From the NCBI GenBank assembly GCA_028716525.1, contig JAQUPQ010000007.1, forward strand, positions 1 to 64,000: a stretch of DNA of 64,000 bases. Direction: 5' to 3'. The stretch is from Terriglobia bacterium. GTDB lineage: Bacteria; Acidobacteriota; Terriglobia; JAIQFV01. Within the stretch, counting starts at the first letter, position 1; the number at the start of each line of letters is the position of its first letter. Position numbers and translations under genes: made by a program. This document shows positions 45,185 to 55,277 of this stretch, in pieces. The notes beneath the pieces were generated by a model, which made no database searches, was not told the origin of the DNA, and saw nothing but the letters and a program-made list of their open reading frames with translations.

Positions 45185-46582
45185 TCAGAAATCCACATGG
45201 AATCGCAGCGTCGGGACCAGTACGGGCCCGCGATCCCGGTTATAACCGGGATTCACGACATGCTGCAATCCCGGCCCCAGAAAAAGGCCTCGCCAGAGAT
45301 GGGCGGTGTAAAACGTTTCCACGATCTGTTCTCTGCCGTAGGTCAACGCCCCGTCACCCAGCAGAAATCCCCGGCCCCCTAATGCCAAATATCGGCGGTG
45401 ATCGCCGGAGATGGCATTCGCCACAAACGCCACGCCGAAGTGATCGGAATGGCGTTTCCAGCGATCGCCCCTCAGGATCCAACCGAAGCTCAGGGTTTGA
45501 TCCACCTCGGTGTAGGCGAACGATTCATTGTGACCGTCATTCCACCCGAATCGCCCAAACACACTGAGCGTATCCGTTAACTTCTGATCCAGATTGATTC
45601 CCAAACCATATTTGACCCGCACTTGCCGGGGATGCGCCTGGATATCGGGCCGGGGCGTCTTCCCTGCCAGGAATGCGTCGACGGCCTGTCGATAGTTGCC
45701 CATATTGCCATGATTGACATAGCTCAAAACTCTCAAGGTCCCGGAGCGGTGCGGAATCAATCCCTTTCGAATCTCGAACTCCAAATTCTCAGCATGGGCA
45801 TGTTGGAGGTTTGCTTCCAAATTGATGCCGTTGGCGACCTTCGGCATGAGGGTCTCCGCAAAACGCACGGTCCACTGGCGGTCGTCATATTCGACCAGTG
45901 CGCCGTCGGTATAACCGCGCGTGTTGGCTGCATAATCATAGGCACCGTTGTTATCGATCGTCCAATTCATAAACTGCAGATGGCTGTCGCTTCCCACGGA
46001 ATTCAAATCAAAGAAATCCACCAGGCTGAATTTTCCCGCGCGAATTTCCAGCCGGCGGGCTGGAAGTTTTTTGAACATCGACAAGGCGTTTCGGTCGATT
46101 TCGATTGTTCTCTCGCTCAAGGGAATGATTTTATGGATCATCCATCGGGCCAGGTATGGTTTGGCTCCCAAGTCGGGGTTGCGAACGACATCCAGATTTG
46201 TGAATCCGGCCAGACCAAGTGCGTCGCTGATCCCGCGGCCGCCGGCGCTTTCAAGATCCACTAGAAGGGCTGTGGTGGAGTTGAAACGCCAGCCCATAAA
46301 CAGTGTCATCACTCGCGAGGTTGCATGTTCGGCGTCGGCATGAAGGCTGTTTTCTCCGCTGTATTTGGCCGGAAAAGCCGGGTGGGCCTGAAAGATGACG
46401 TTGATCTGTCCGGAGATCCAGTAGCGGCTGTCTGCAGAATGATCAAAAATAGTGAGCGAATCCCCCATCTGTTCAGCCGGCGCCGATTGGGCTGTCAGCA
46501 GGCCCCGCAGGCTGAGCCACAAGAGCAGCAGCCCTACACTTCTCCAGTTCGCGCCTGCTAAATGAGAGATCCGCAAGATCAT
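45185..46582 (-). CDS. OprB-type carbohydrate-selective porin
   Basis: 465 residues. A signal peptide (about 1-34) is followed by an outer-membrane beta-barrel with alternating strands, for example YWISGQINVIFQAHPAF and LGINLDQKLTDTLSVFGRFGW. The C-terminal residue is Phe (RFHVDF), typical for BAM-recognised barrels. The sequence FSLVDFFDLN and FVANAISGDHRRYLALGG fit the OprB family (sugar-selective porin in pseudomonads and widespread in acidobacteria). The start is taken at ATG 46582; a TTG at 46594 is possible. It ends 46 bases before the xerC start region. Confidence 0.82.
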   Translation of the reverse strand: MILRISHLAGANWRSVGLLLLWLSLRGLLTAQSAPAEQMGDSLTIFDHSADSRYWISGQINVIFQAHPAFPAKYSGENSLHADAEHATSRVMTLFMGWRFNSTTALLVDLESAGGRGISDALGLAGFTNLDVVRNPDLGAKPYLARWMIHKIIPLSERTIEIDRNALSMFKKLPARRLEIRAGKFSLVDFFDLNSVGSDSHLQFMNWTIDNNGAYDYAANTRGYTDGALVEYDDRQWTVRFAETLMPKVANGINLEANLQHAHAENLEFEIRKGLIPHRSGTLRVLSYVNHGNMGNYRQAVDAFLAGKTPRPDIQAHPRQVRVKYGLGINLDQKLTDTLSVFGRFGWNDGHNESFAYTEVDQTLSFGWILRGDRWKRHSDHFGVAFVANAISGDHRRYLALGGRGFLLGDGALTYGREQIVETFYTAHLWRGLFLGPGLQHVVNPGYNRDRGPVLVPTLRFHVDF

Positions 46583-46755
46583 TTCCACCCACAAATATTC
46601 TGAGATGGCAGCTTGGTCCGCCCATTGTATTAGAACTTCTCGTCAGTGAATATGGAATTTGAGGAAGGAAAGGGACGAATGGCGCGGCCCCTCAAAAAAT
46701 CTTTTTCGCAACGAAATGGGGAATACCTTCGGGGGCAGGCTCTGCCGGTCAACAA

Positions 46756-48225
46756 TCAATGCGTCAATTGTTTCTGCCACAGGTCAAAAGCTCTCAAGGC
46801 TCTCCCACATTGGCTGCGGTGGCGCTCCAACTTGGGAATCTTCTTTCCATGCGCACCGCGCTCCTCGGACTTCGGAAGCAGACTGAAGACCATGTTCATG
46901 GGCTGAAAATTATGTGGCGGAGCGTGCGTCACGTAATGCAACAAGGCGCCGCTGGCCGTCTCCTTCGGTGGGGCCGTCGGATTACGACCGAAAATCAAGC
47001 GAGTGGCGTTCATTCCAGCAAGAAGTCCCGTCATAATGGATTCGACGTAACCTTCGACGCCCACCAGCTGTCCCGCAAACAATATTTCAGCATGGGAGCG
47101 AAGCTGCAGACTCTCCGCCAGAACCTTGGGGGTGTTAATGTAAGTGTTTCGATGCATCTGACCAAAGCGCACGAATTCCGCGTTGTGAAGGCCCGGAATG
47201 ATTCTGAAAACCCGTTCCTGTTCGGGGAAGCGCAGGTGATTTTGAAATCCCACCAGATTGTAGCTGTCGGCCATCAAAGTTTCCTGCCGCAATTGCACGC
47301 AAGCCCAAGGCATGCGTCCAGTGCGCGGATCGATCAGCCCCACGGGTTTCATCGGCCCGAATCGCAATGTTTCACGGCCACGGCGCGCCAGCTCTTCAAT
47401 GGGCAGACATCCCTCAAAATAGGGCGTATGGGAAGGCGTTTCAACTTCGTCCGGCGAACTGCAAGACGCCATTAATTCACTTTCATTGATCAGGCTCTTC
47501 TCGCCACCCAACTTCTCAGACGCGACTCCGACCAGAATTTCTTTCTCGAAGGCATGCGTGGGCACACATTGCGCTCCGACCAAGGCCTCATAGAAAGAGC
47601 CGTATTCCTCACCCGTCATCGGACAATTGAGGTAATCGTCCCCGCCCTTACCGTAACGTGACGCCTTGAAAGCCACTGACCGGTCGATGCTTTCAGCCTC
47701 CACAATGGGGCTGATGGCATCGAAAAAGTAAAGATGGTCCTCACCGGTGATTCGTCGAATGTCTTCGGAGAGCGCAGGAGAAGTCAAGGGGCCGGTCGCC
47801 ACGACGACAATGGTGCTTTCATCATGAGGAATCTCACGCAACTCCTCTCGCCGCAGAACAATGCGGGGATGCGAATGGATTCGTTCCGTGATACGGGTTG
47901 CAAATCGTTCCCGGTCCACCGCCAACGCATGGCCGCCGGGCACGCGGGTCTCTTGGGCCACATCGAGCAGCAGCGAATTCATGCGACGCAGCTCCTCTTT
48001 CAACAGCCATGGAGCGCTGAATTCCGAGTCGCTCTTGAGGGAATTGCTGCACACCAGTTCGCCCAAACGATCCGTCTTATGGGCAGGAGTGGATTGCTGC
48101 GGGCGCATTTCCCACAATTCCACCTTCATCTCCGCCGCAGCAGCGGCTGTGTCCAAACCCTTCGCTACTTGCCAGGCGGCCTCGCTCCCGGCAAGGCCGC
48201 CACCGATGACAACAATGCGCTTCAT
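46756..48225 (-). CDS. trmFO: tRNA (uracil-5-)-methyltransferase TrmFO (folate/FAD)
   Basis: 489 residues. TrmFO makes ribothymidine at position 54 of tRNA using methylene-THF and FAD. The N-terminal dinucleotide fold (VVIGGGLAGSEAAWQVAKG) and LWEMRPQQSTPAHKTDRLGELVCSNSLKS are diagnostic, as are LYFFDAISPIVE, GDDYLNCPMT, RLRF-like core motifs, MPWACVQLRQE, and GLLAGMNATRL near the end. The protein is a little longer than the usual 440-450, with a C-terminal extension carrying KIPKLERHRSQC. It is typical of Gram-positives, delta-proteobacteria and acidobacteria, not of gamma-proteobacteria. Confidence 0.94.
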   Translation of the reverse strand: MKRIVVIGGGLAGSEAAWQVAKGLDTAAAAAEMKVELWEMRPQQSTPAHKTDRLGELVCSNSLKSDSEFSAPWLLKEELRRMNSLLLDVAQETRVPGGHALAVDRERFATRITERIHSHPRIVLRREELREIPHDESTIVVVATGPLTSPALSEDIRRITGEDHLYFFDAISPIVEAESIDRSVAFKASRYGKGGDDYLNCPMTGEEYGSFYEALVGAQCVPTHAFEKEILVGVASEKLGGEKSLINESELMASCSSPDEVETPSHTPYFEGCLPIEELARRGRETLRFGPMKPVGLIDPRTGRMPWACVQLRQETLMADSYNLVGFQNHLRFPEQERVFRIIPGLHNAEFVRFGQMHRNTYINTPKVLAESLQLRSHAEILFAGQLVGVEGYVESIMTGLLAGMNATRLIFGRNPTAPPKETASGALLHYVTHAPPHNFQPMNMVFSLLPKSEERGAHGKKIPKLERHRSQCGRALRAFDLWQKQLTH

Positions 48226-48304
48226 CTCTCCAAACCTCGGACTTTGGAACTGAGGACGAATATGTACTTCGACTTAAGCATTGGGACAAGGAGAATGATT
48301 CATT

Positions 48305-48454
48305 AAATTCCAAGTTCCAAGCACCAAAATCCAAATAAATTCCAAATTTCAATATCCAAACGACAGCAAGAGAGACTTGTTCTTGAGAATCCGTTTTGTT
48401 TGAAATTTAGGTCTTGGAGCTTATTTGGATTTTGGTGCTTGGAACTTGGAATTT
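48305..48454. repeat. Perfect 34-bp inverted repeat upstream of trmFO
   Basis: The segment 48305-48338 is the exact complement of 48421-48454; the loop is 82 bases and holds no gene. The arms are composed of 7-bp-like units (TTCCAAG, TTCCAAG, CACCAAA, ATCCAAA). It lies in the 310-base gap between the trmFO start and the next minus-strand gene, so a transcript reading through would form a very stable hairpin. A further small palindrome (CACCCA-TCGC-TGGGTG) lies at about 48487-48502. No other feature was seen in the gap. Confidence 0.9.
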
Positions 48455-48535
48455 TCCATATTCTACAAGCTTCGCGGCTTTACACACCCATCGCTGGGTG
48501 AGCCATCAAACTCATGCCGTCCCCGGAACCGCATG

Positions 48536-48835
48536 CTATGGGCTGGCTTTGTCGATGGCCACCAGTTTGCCGGAGCAATCAAACCACACGTTCACGATTT
48601 TGTAGCGACCCACATTCTTGTAGGTAAAGCAACTGCACAAATCCTCACCCTTCTTATCGCCTTGGGAGTCGGGCTTACCCATAACTTCAGTCACCTCGGC
48701 TTTGGTCATGCCTATTTTAAGGCGGCCCAAATCGTCTTCCGTGGCGGCGTACGCGGACGCTGCGAACACAGCCATCCACGCCAGCAACACTCCCACGGCC
48801 AACACCATTTGCCCTCTTCTATTCATAATCCTCAT
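48536..48835 (-). CDS. BamE/OmlA-fold secreted protein
   Basis: 99 residues from ATG at 48835, with AGGAGG 4 bases upstream (48826 is an alternative). A signal peptide (about 1-30, LAVGVLLAWMAVFAASAYA) ends in AYA. The mature part DDLGRLKIGMTKAEVTEVMGKPDSQ is the hallmark of the SmpA/OmlA/BamE fold, found in outer-membrane assembly and in periplasmic inhibitors. There is no lipobox Cys at the cleavage site, so unlike BamE it is probably not a lipoprotein. It precedes a giant AsmA-like gene, another envelope protein, which supports an envelope role. Confidence 0.75.
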   Translation of the reverse strand: MRIMNRRGQMVLAVGVLLAWMAVFAASAYAATEDDLGRLKIGMTKAEVTEVMGKPDSQGDKKGEDLCSCFTYKNVGRYKIVNVWFDCSGKLVAIDKASP

Positions 48836-48925
48836 TCCCCCTCCTGAGTGGTCCTTTGAAAAAAGCTCCTGATCTATCGTCCCCATTTGATCCGGGCGGG
48901 AAATCGGGAGGTTCTCATTTGCTTC

Positions 48926-51900
48926 TCATCGCACAAAATGAAAATTCTCAATGGACTTGATGCCCTCCAGATTTCCTGTCAGCTTGAACTCAAAGTAATG
49001 GCGCCTGGGCTTGATACGTTTCCCCTGTCCGGCGATCAGCAATGAAAAATCGCGAACGTTCCGAAAGGCATCCAAAATTGAAATGCGCCCGAAGACCTGT
49101 GCCAGAAGGTTGGAGCTGCGTGGAATTTCGGGCATCGACCCGTTTACCACAATCTGCATTTCTTCGGACTGAGCCTGGATCTTCCCTGTGGCGTTCAAAT
49201 CAAACAAATCCGATTTGAATTCCCCCTGGTCCAGGCGCGCGGTACCGTCACCGGGGAAGGTAACGGCCGCCGAAAAATGTTTAAACGTCTTGAAGGTAGG
49301 TGGATCGATTGTTTGAAAAATGCGCCCGAGATTAAAACCGAACAGTCCTTCATGGACCATGGCCGCCATCGACAGCAAGCGTTGGGGTAGGCCGGCGTGT
49401 TCCAGTGTCCCGTCAGAAGCTCGAAGGCTGACGTGCCCCTGAAAAGACCCGAGCAGGTTCTTCGGGTCAGGATTCCTCGAAGTCAGGTTGGCATCTACAT
49501 CCAGCTTGCCCTCGACGGGTAATTGCAAATCCAAGACCTCATCCAGGAACGGGCTCAAAGGCACTTGGCGCGCCTCGAACTCCATGTGTTGTTCGTTGGT
49601 GAGCGAGTTCCATGTGACGTGCCCGGAAGTCGAACTGTCCGCAGTTTCCACGCGCATCGGATCCATGGTGAGAATTCCATTCTCCCAGGACCCGTCTGCC
49701 GAAAAGCTTCGTATGGGCTGATGAAACACCACTCCACTGGAGGCCCGCATATGAATTGTCATGGGGACATGCGACGACTTGGAATTGCCTTCCTCTGCCA
49801 CCGACGACATGCGCACCAAGGTGGCCACCAAGGCGTCGAGGTTTATGTTGGCGACCTCCATGTCGACTTCTGAATGGCTCTTGCCAAATTTTGCGTCGCC
49901 GGTAATGCGCATGGGAACGTTCCCGACAATGGCGAGGAAGTCCTTGGCTGAAATGCTGCCGCTCCCGACCGCGATGTCTCCGGTCAAGCTGGTTGCCCCC
50001 CAAGGCATTCCCCGCACACCCACATCCGCTAATCGGAGAGACGAAGTGAAGGCAGGATGGGAGGCGCTTCCTTGAAGAGTAACCGATCCTGAAACCAGAC
50101 CCCGATCGAGGTTCAACCCGATATCGGGCAAGCGCACAAATTGCACGAGTGTGGTGACCGGGGCAAATTGCCCGATGGACGCCGTCACATCCAGCTGGGG
50201 TTCCTGGGCCTCCGGAAAACTCACGGAGCCGGCGAGGTTCATGGACACATCCCGCAGCAAGAGCTTCCCGTCCGACACGGAAAATTTTTGATGTGTCCAC
50301 ACCCCATTGGCATCCATTTGAATACCGGCTCCGGGCGGTTTAGTGGCCACCGAAGCGATGTCCAAATTTGCAGCGGGTGGTATGGACATGCGGGCATTGA
50401 CGTGAACGCCTTGAGAACGGGGGCCCACGGCGCTGATGTTCAGGCTGATGGGCCCCTCCCCGTGAACAGCACTCTGCCACGAGGTCGGGAGAAACGTCAT
50501 TGCCTGGGGCATCACAAAATCGCCCTCCGTGTAAATGTTCCAATCTTCCTCCGCGAGTCCCCAATGGTCCACGCGGCCGTCGATCTCAACGTCGGAATCC
50601 CCCAGCCTCCCTTTGAGATGATCGACCACCAACTGCCGCGTTGGGTCATCTTCGAACGAAAGCCGACCCGTAAAATTCATGGCCCGAAGAGGCCATCGGG
50701 AAAACCGGGCATTGGCATTTTGAAATTCGACAGAAAATTTTGGGAGCACGGCGAATATGTCCTGACTCCCAAGGCTTGAGGAGGTGTTGTCTCCACGGTA
50801 AGTCAAGGCCAGCGACGCCTTGCCATCCGCATCTTCCAGCCGTCCCATACCGGGCAGCGAGATCGGATCTATCCAGTGCGCCTTCACCAATTCATCAAAA
50901 TGACGTAAATCAAAATTCTCGGAATGCAGGTTCATTTCAAGGATCTTCGATGACGCCGGGTCAAGGGACATATCAAGATCGAACGGTGAATCGCCCAACG
51001 AACCCGAAAGTTGGCGCATTCGGAGCACCTGCGGCTCCACATCGATCTGCCCCTTCAAGTTTTCCACGGGGGCAGAAAGAACGCGGGGCTGCATATAAAC
51101 CCGGGCGAGATCAATCGTACCGGTAACTTTAGGATCGCTGCGATTACCCGTGAGATGTAACTTTGCCTGGGCTTGACCATTCACGTTCTTCACTTCATCG
51201 AGCCAGCCAAGGGACCCCAGATGCATTTGCGTTCGCAGCTGGACCAGCAGGGGATACACTTGGGCCAACGATAAGGACTGGGCGGAGACGTTCACGTCCA
51301 TGCGGGCCGGCAGTTGCATCCATCCGCTGACCTCCAGAGGGGAATTGCCGTATCGTGCCCTCAAAAAATCCAGTTGGACAATCGGACCATTGGAACGTAA
51401 TTCGGCAAAAACATCTCGAAGCACCAAGGGAAGAGAAGCATCCCGGTATTCGCCTTTCTTCAAATCAAATCGCCAGGCAAAAACGGGGTCGGAGATTTTT
51501 CCGGTAGCACTCAACTGCCCCTGCCCGGTTCCGGTGGTGGAATCAAACAGGCGCTGCGAAGCTGAATCCAGTATTGACCGCAGGGGTGTCCGAAGAGGTT
51601 CTTCCAAACTGAAATCGCGGCTGACCAATTCCGCATCGACCCGGGGCGTCCCGTTTTGAAGTCCGAACAGGCGTCCATGAATTTCAAATTTCGCTGAAGC
51701 CACGGCGCCTTCCAGACGATCGGACTTCAGTTCATCCGCCGTGAGTTCAAGCCGGCCCGCCAGCGATGCCGAGTTCAGATTCACCCAGTCGCTCATTCTC
51801 ACGGGAGGGTTGGCCGCAGGCATTTTTGTTAATTTCTGCGGATCTTGGAGGGATAAACCGGATTTCTTGGTGGCGACCTGCAATTCACGAAGGGTCGACT

Positions 51901-52765
51901 GGATATCCACATCCAGAGGAGAACGGCCCTGGCCCGACATCTTCACGTCCAAATCGTAACTCCCGCGAATGGCGTTCACCGGAAATTCCGCGGACTGAAG
52001 ATAAGGCGTAAAAAATTCCAGGTCGAAACCCTTGAGTTGGGCTTCCAGATGCCCATTCATGGTGCTGAGATCGTCGGGAATATACAAAGTAAAATTCCCC
52101 GTCAGGGCGAGGGTGGATTCGGGATGGTCCTCGTCAATGGCATCCATTCGAAGAATGGTTTTCCGGCGCAGATCCAGCGAGGAAATGGAAAAATCGCGCA
52201 GCCGAATATGCCGGATGACCGGAATGGCCAGCGCCTGATCGTAAAACGTGACCACGATGTTCTGCAGATCGACAGCCGTCTTCTCCAGATCGATGGCCTG
52301 GTCGGGATCGTTGCCGGCCCCGACCAGATCGGCGATGTTCCATTGTTTGTCGGGCAGACGGAAGGCGGTAAAGGCGCCGTCACGCATCCGCATGTGCGTC
52401 AAAACAATTTTGCCCCTCACTAACGCCCAGGGGCTCAGCGCGATTTCAGCATCGTCCGCATTAAAAAAAGACTGGCCATGACGATCAAAGATCTTGAACC
52501 CGCTGACCAGCACGGTCGGCGCCCCCAAGAGGTGAGTGTTCATGCGCTCAAAAGTCACCGGATAGTTGAAGGCGTCGCTGAGATGTCGTTCAAAAAACTG
52601 TTTGGAATAATGGCTGGACAGGAAAGCCGGAATCACAAATTCAAAAACAAAGAACACCAACACCACCAGAGCAAGCTCCAACTGCATGGCGCGGCGGTGC
52701 CGCCGAAAATAATTCCACAAGAATCTCGCACGATTCCGCTTTGGGGTCGACGATTTATTTTCCAT
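48926..52765 (-). CDS. AsmA-like giant periplasmic protein (DUF3971/YhdP-like)
   Basis: 1279 residues. An N-terminal cytoplasmic stub and one membrane helix (about 30-50, LELALVVLVFFVFEFVIPAF) anchor it in the inner membrane. A YSKQFFERHLSDAFNYPVTF segment opens the mature part, which is all beta-rich repeat units (TLALTGNFTLYIP, SLDLRRKTILRM-like). The C-terminal region (about 1130-1279, including ISILDAFRNVRDFSLLIAGQG) matches the AsmA-2 type domain. The family forms grooved bridges that carry phospholipids from the inner to the outer membrane (YhdP, TamB, AsmA relatives). Which lipid it carries is unknown. It follows the BamE-like gene on the same strand. Confidence 0.8.
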   Translation of the reverse strand: MENKSSTPKRNRARFLWNYFRRHRRAMQLELALVVLVFFVFEFVIPAFLSSHYSKQFFERHLSDAFNYPVTFERMNTHLLGAPTVLVSGFKIFDRHGQSFFNADDAEIALSPWALVRGKIVLTHMRMRDGAFTAFRLPDKQWNIADLVGAGNDPDQAIDLEKTAVDLQNIVVTFYDQALAIPVIRHIRLRDFSISSLDLRRKTILRMDAIDEDHPESTLALTGNFTLYIPDDLSTMNGHLEAQLKGFDLEFFTPYLQSAEFPVNAIRGSYDLDVKMSGQGRSPLDVDIQSTLRELQVATKKSGLSLQDPQKLTKMPAANPPVRMSDWVNLNSASLAGRLELTADELKSDRLEGAVASAKFEIHGRLFGLQNGTPRVDAELVSRDFSLEEPLRTPLRSILDSASQRLFDSTTGTGQGQLSATGKISDPVFAWRFDLKKGEYRDASLPLVLRDVFAELRSNGPIVQLDFLRARYGNSPLEVSGWMQLPARMDVNVSAQSLSLAQVYPLLVQLRTQMHLGSLGWLDEVKNVNGQAQAKLHLTGNRSDPKVTGTIDLARVYMQPRVLSAPVENLKGQIDVEPQVLRMRQLSGSLGDSPFDLDMSLDPASSKILEMNLHSENFDLRHFDELVKAHWIDPISLPGMGRLEDADGKASLALTYRGDNTSSSLGSQDIFAVLPKFSVEFQNANARFSRWPLRAMNFTGRLSFEDDPTRQLVVDHLKGRLGDSDVEIDGRVDHWGLAEEDWNIYTEGDFVMPQAMTFLPTSWQSAVHGEGPISLNISAVGPRSQGVHVNARMSIPPAANLDIASVATKPPGAGIQMDANGVWTHQKFSVSDGKLLLRDVSMNLAGSVSFPEAQEPQLDVTASIGQFAPVTTLVQFVRLPDIGLNLDRGLVSGSVTLQGSASHPAFTSSLRLADVGVRGMPWGATSLTGDIAVGSGSISAKDFLAIVGNVPMRITGDAKFGKSHSEVDMEVANINLDALVATLVRMSSVAEEGNSKSSHVPMTIHMRASSGVVFHQPIRSFSADGSWENGILTMDPMRVETADSSTSGHVTWNSLTNEQHMEFEARQVPLSPFLDEVLDLQLPVEGKLDVDANLTSRNPDPKNLLGSFQGHVSLRASDGTLEHAGLPQRLLSMAAMVHEGLFGFNLGRIFQTIDPPTFKTFKHFSAAVTFPGDGTARLDQGEFKSDLFDLNATGKIQAQSEEMQIVVNGSMPEIPRSSNLLAQVFGRISILDAFRNVRDFSLLIAGQGKRIKPRRHYFEFKLTGNLEGIKSIENFHFVR

Positions 52766-52876
52766 TACAGTGCTTCAAATTTCGATGTCAGGAACCTCTA
52801 ACTTTCTCTGACTGAACCACGGCTTTCTCCCATTGGATGCCTTGGCTTAAACCGGGGGTGTACAGGATCAATTTCA

Positions 52877-53104
52877 TCATCCCGGCTGACCCGGACCATG
52901 AACTTTCATCATCTTCTTGAGAATAGATCCTTGTACCCCCATCGCCAGCATCAAAACCGCGAACAACATCACAGCGGAACAGATCAACCACGCGTTGGCG
53001 CTCAGCCGGAAGGATGCCGGTTCTGCATTGGCCAGCCCCACCCCGTTGATCAGCAGAAGCGCTGCTCCACCATGCAAGGTCCACCAATGTTCCTCCATAT
53101 CCAT
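52877..53104 (-). CDS. Small membrane protein
   Basis: 75 residues from an ATG at 53104 (or 53098). One clear membrane helix lies at about 35-58 (LICSAVMLFAVLMLAMGV), preceded by a weaker hydrophobic stretch (GGAALLLINGVGL). The C-terminus is basic (KKMMKVHG). I recognise no family. No convincing SD precedes the ATG, so it may be misannotated. The 221 bases between it and ggt contain no clear feature. Confidence 0.45.
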   Translation of the reverse strand: MDMEEHWWTLHGGAALLLINGVGLANAEPASFRLSANAWLICSAVMLFAVLMLAMGVQGSILKKMMKVHGPGQPG

Positions 53105-53325
53105 GTTAGAGGCGTACAGTCTAAACGAGTCTTCGTGGGTATGACAAATAGGAATGAAAGTTCGGGGGCGTGCAGGTCGAACAGAGGTCGAACTCGGCCG
53201 GCGCAGATTCCCATCCTCAAGACATCGCCGCGTTGATCGCGAACAGATTAAAAGAGATGAATTCCCGATCATTCAACATGGGAAAGTACCAGGAAAAATC
53301 CTCCGGGAAACTTCCCAATGGGAAC

Positions 53326-55257
53326 TCACCACCCCATGGCGTAGCGGTCTCTTCGGACATCGGAACCGCCGAACAGAGTTCCGAATTTCGGGTCGACACC
53401 CAGCGCTGTAATTCCACTGTACATGCCGTACGGCGGAAGCACCGTTACCTTATGCCCCTTGGCACGCAACGCGTCGACGACACCGGGAGCGATGCGGCCC
53501 TCGACCGTCAGTTCACCCGGACTGTCCTGGTGGGCATCAAAGGAAGCGAAAGGCGCGTCCGTATTGATTCTCGGCGCTTCGATGGCCGCTTGAATAGGCA
53601 TCTTGAAATCGAGAAAAGCCAGAAGCACATTCAACACTTGTTGATCCTGACTGTCTCCACCGGGCGTGGAGATGGCGAAATACGGTTTGAATGATGTGGT
53701 GCCTCCGCTCGAGTCCGGGCGCAGAACAATGGTGGGGGTCAGGGTGGTTCGCGGCCGCTTGCCGGCCTGCAAAGAGTTCGGCGACTTGCCGTCCAACGAG
53801 AACACCTGGGCGCGATTCGAGAGCGGCACCCCGGTATCGCCGGCAATAAATGCTCCTCCCAGAATCCAACCCGAAGACGGCGTCGCAGAAAACAGATTGC
53901 CGTCTTTGTCCACGGCGTTCACACACGTGGTGTCTCCGGAAACATATGCGGGGTTCGGAATCCCCTGGCTGTGCGGAAAATACTTTGCTTCTTCCGGATT
54001 TCCGCCCGCGGGGTTGGAAGCGCTCCCTTGAGGAGCGGAAGCATTCTCGTACTTCCAAGGATCGCCGCCCCGATGCGTCAACGCTGCGTGGTGTTTATCG
54101 ATCAAAGCGCGGCGTTCGGCGGCGTAGTCCTTGGACAACAAACCCCGTGCCGGAATTTTGTTGAACAAAGGATCTCCGAAGTAGGCGTCGCGATCGTCGT
54201 AGGCCAATTTGATGGCTTCTGTGACGGTGTGAATGTACTCCGTGGAATCGAAGCCCATATCGGGAAGGTCGAAGCCCTCCAAAATATTCAATGTCATCAA
54301 CAGCACCGGCCCCTGATCCCAGAAACCTTCCTTGTAAATAGGATAACCGTGATAGGTCGTGGTCGTGGGTTCCTCGAGGCGGCCGTGATAATGGGCCAGG
54401 TCCTCGTAGGTAATCACCCCGCCGGCCTTCTGATCCGCTTCGGCAATGTGTCGCGCGATGTCGCCTTTGTAGAAGGCATCACGTCCCGCCTCGATGGCCT
54501 TGCGCCGGTCGTGGGATCGTCGAAACTCGGCGCGTTCGGCGGCTACAATGGCGCGAAAAGTCCGGGCGAGATTGGGCTGTCGAAAAATCTCGCCTACTTC
54601 GGGAGTCTTCCCTCCAGGAAAGTAAGTCGCCATGGTATCCGGATATTTCTCACAGGCTTTGCGGTTCTGTTCCCAATAGTGCAGCAGACCGTCGACGAAT
54701 GGAAATCCGTCGGCCAGTTCAATGGCCGGCTGCATCACCTGTTCAAGCGACATGGTTCCGTAATTCTCGAGCGCCAAAGCCAGCGAGTCCATCACCGCAG
54801 GTAGAGTCGCTGCCAGCGGTCCGTTGCCCGGAATTTTCCCCAAGCCGATATCGTCCATCGGAAGTTCCACGCCGGAGGCATTCTTGAAATGGGCGTTGGC
54901 TCGTTGCTCATCCGTCATTTTTTGAAAGTACTCGGGTTTCAAGCCTTGGGGCGCGGTGCCTTGTCCGCTAATCCCGATGACTTTCTTTGTTTTGGCATCG
55001 TAAATCAGGATCGGCACTTCACCGCCAAAACCAAAGTGTGAGACTTCCACCACCGAGCTGGCGAACACCGTGGCAACACCGGCGTCGACGGCGTTGCCTC
55101 CCAACTCCAGTATGCGCATTCCCGCGGCGACCGAGTAATGCCGCCCTGAGGCCACCATGCCGTGCGTCCCGCGAAGCTCAGGCCGGAACGTCTGTTGCGC
55201 CGACAGGGGGAGTACAAATGCGAAAATAATGCACACCACAAAGAATGTTTTTATCAT
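53326..55257 (-). CDS. ggt: Gamma-glutamyltransferase
   Basis: 643 residues with a signal peptide (about 1-20). The Ntn-hydrolase precursor should cleave itself before the nucleophile Thr, here T443 in SGDTTCVNAVD, giving a large and a small subunit. Where E. coli has TTH, this has TTC: a known variant of the family. The remaining small-subunit motif NLFSATPSSGWILGGAF is typical. It would act in the periplasm, transferring or hydrolysing gamma-glutamyl groups of glutathione-type compounds. It is followed by the kynureninase-like gene with only 20 bases between. Confidence 0.93.
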   Translation of the reverse strand: MIKTFFVVCIIFAFVLPLSAQQTFRPELRGTHGMVASGRHYSVAAGMRILELGGNAVDAGVATVFASSVVEVSHFGFGGEVPILIYDAKTKKVIGISGQGTAPQGLKPEYFQKMTDEQRANAHFKNASGVELPMDDIGLGKIPGNGPLAATLPAVMDSLALALENYGTMSLEQVMQPAIELADGFPFVDGLLHYWEQNRKACEKYPDTMATYFPGGKTPEVGEIFRQPNLARTFRAIVAAERAEFRRSHDRRKAIEAGRDAFYKGDIARHIAEADQKAGGVITYEDLAHYHGRLEEPTTTTYHGYPIYKEGFWDQGPVLLMTLNILEGFDLPDMGFDSTEYIHTVTEAIKLAYDDRDAYFGDPLFNKIPARGLLSKDYAAERRALIDKHHAALTHRGGDPWKYENASAPQGSASNPAGGNPEEAKYFPHSQGIPNPAYVSGDTTCVNAVDKDGNLFSATPSSGWILGGAFIAGDTGVPLSNRAQVFSLDGKSPNSLQAGKRPRTTLTPTIVLRPDSSGGTTSFKPYFAISTPGGDSQDQQVLNVLLAFLDFKMPIQAAIEAPRINTDAPFASFDAHQDSPGELTVEGRIAPGVVDALRAKGHKVTVLPPYGMYSGITALGVDPKFGTLFGGSDVRRDRYAMGW

Positions 55258-55277
55258 GCGCCCTCGCAGGGGATAGA

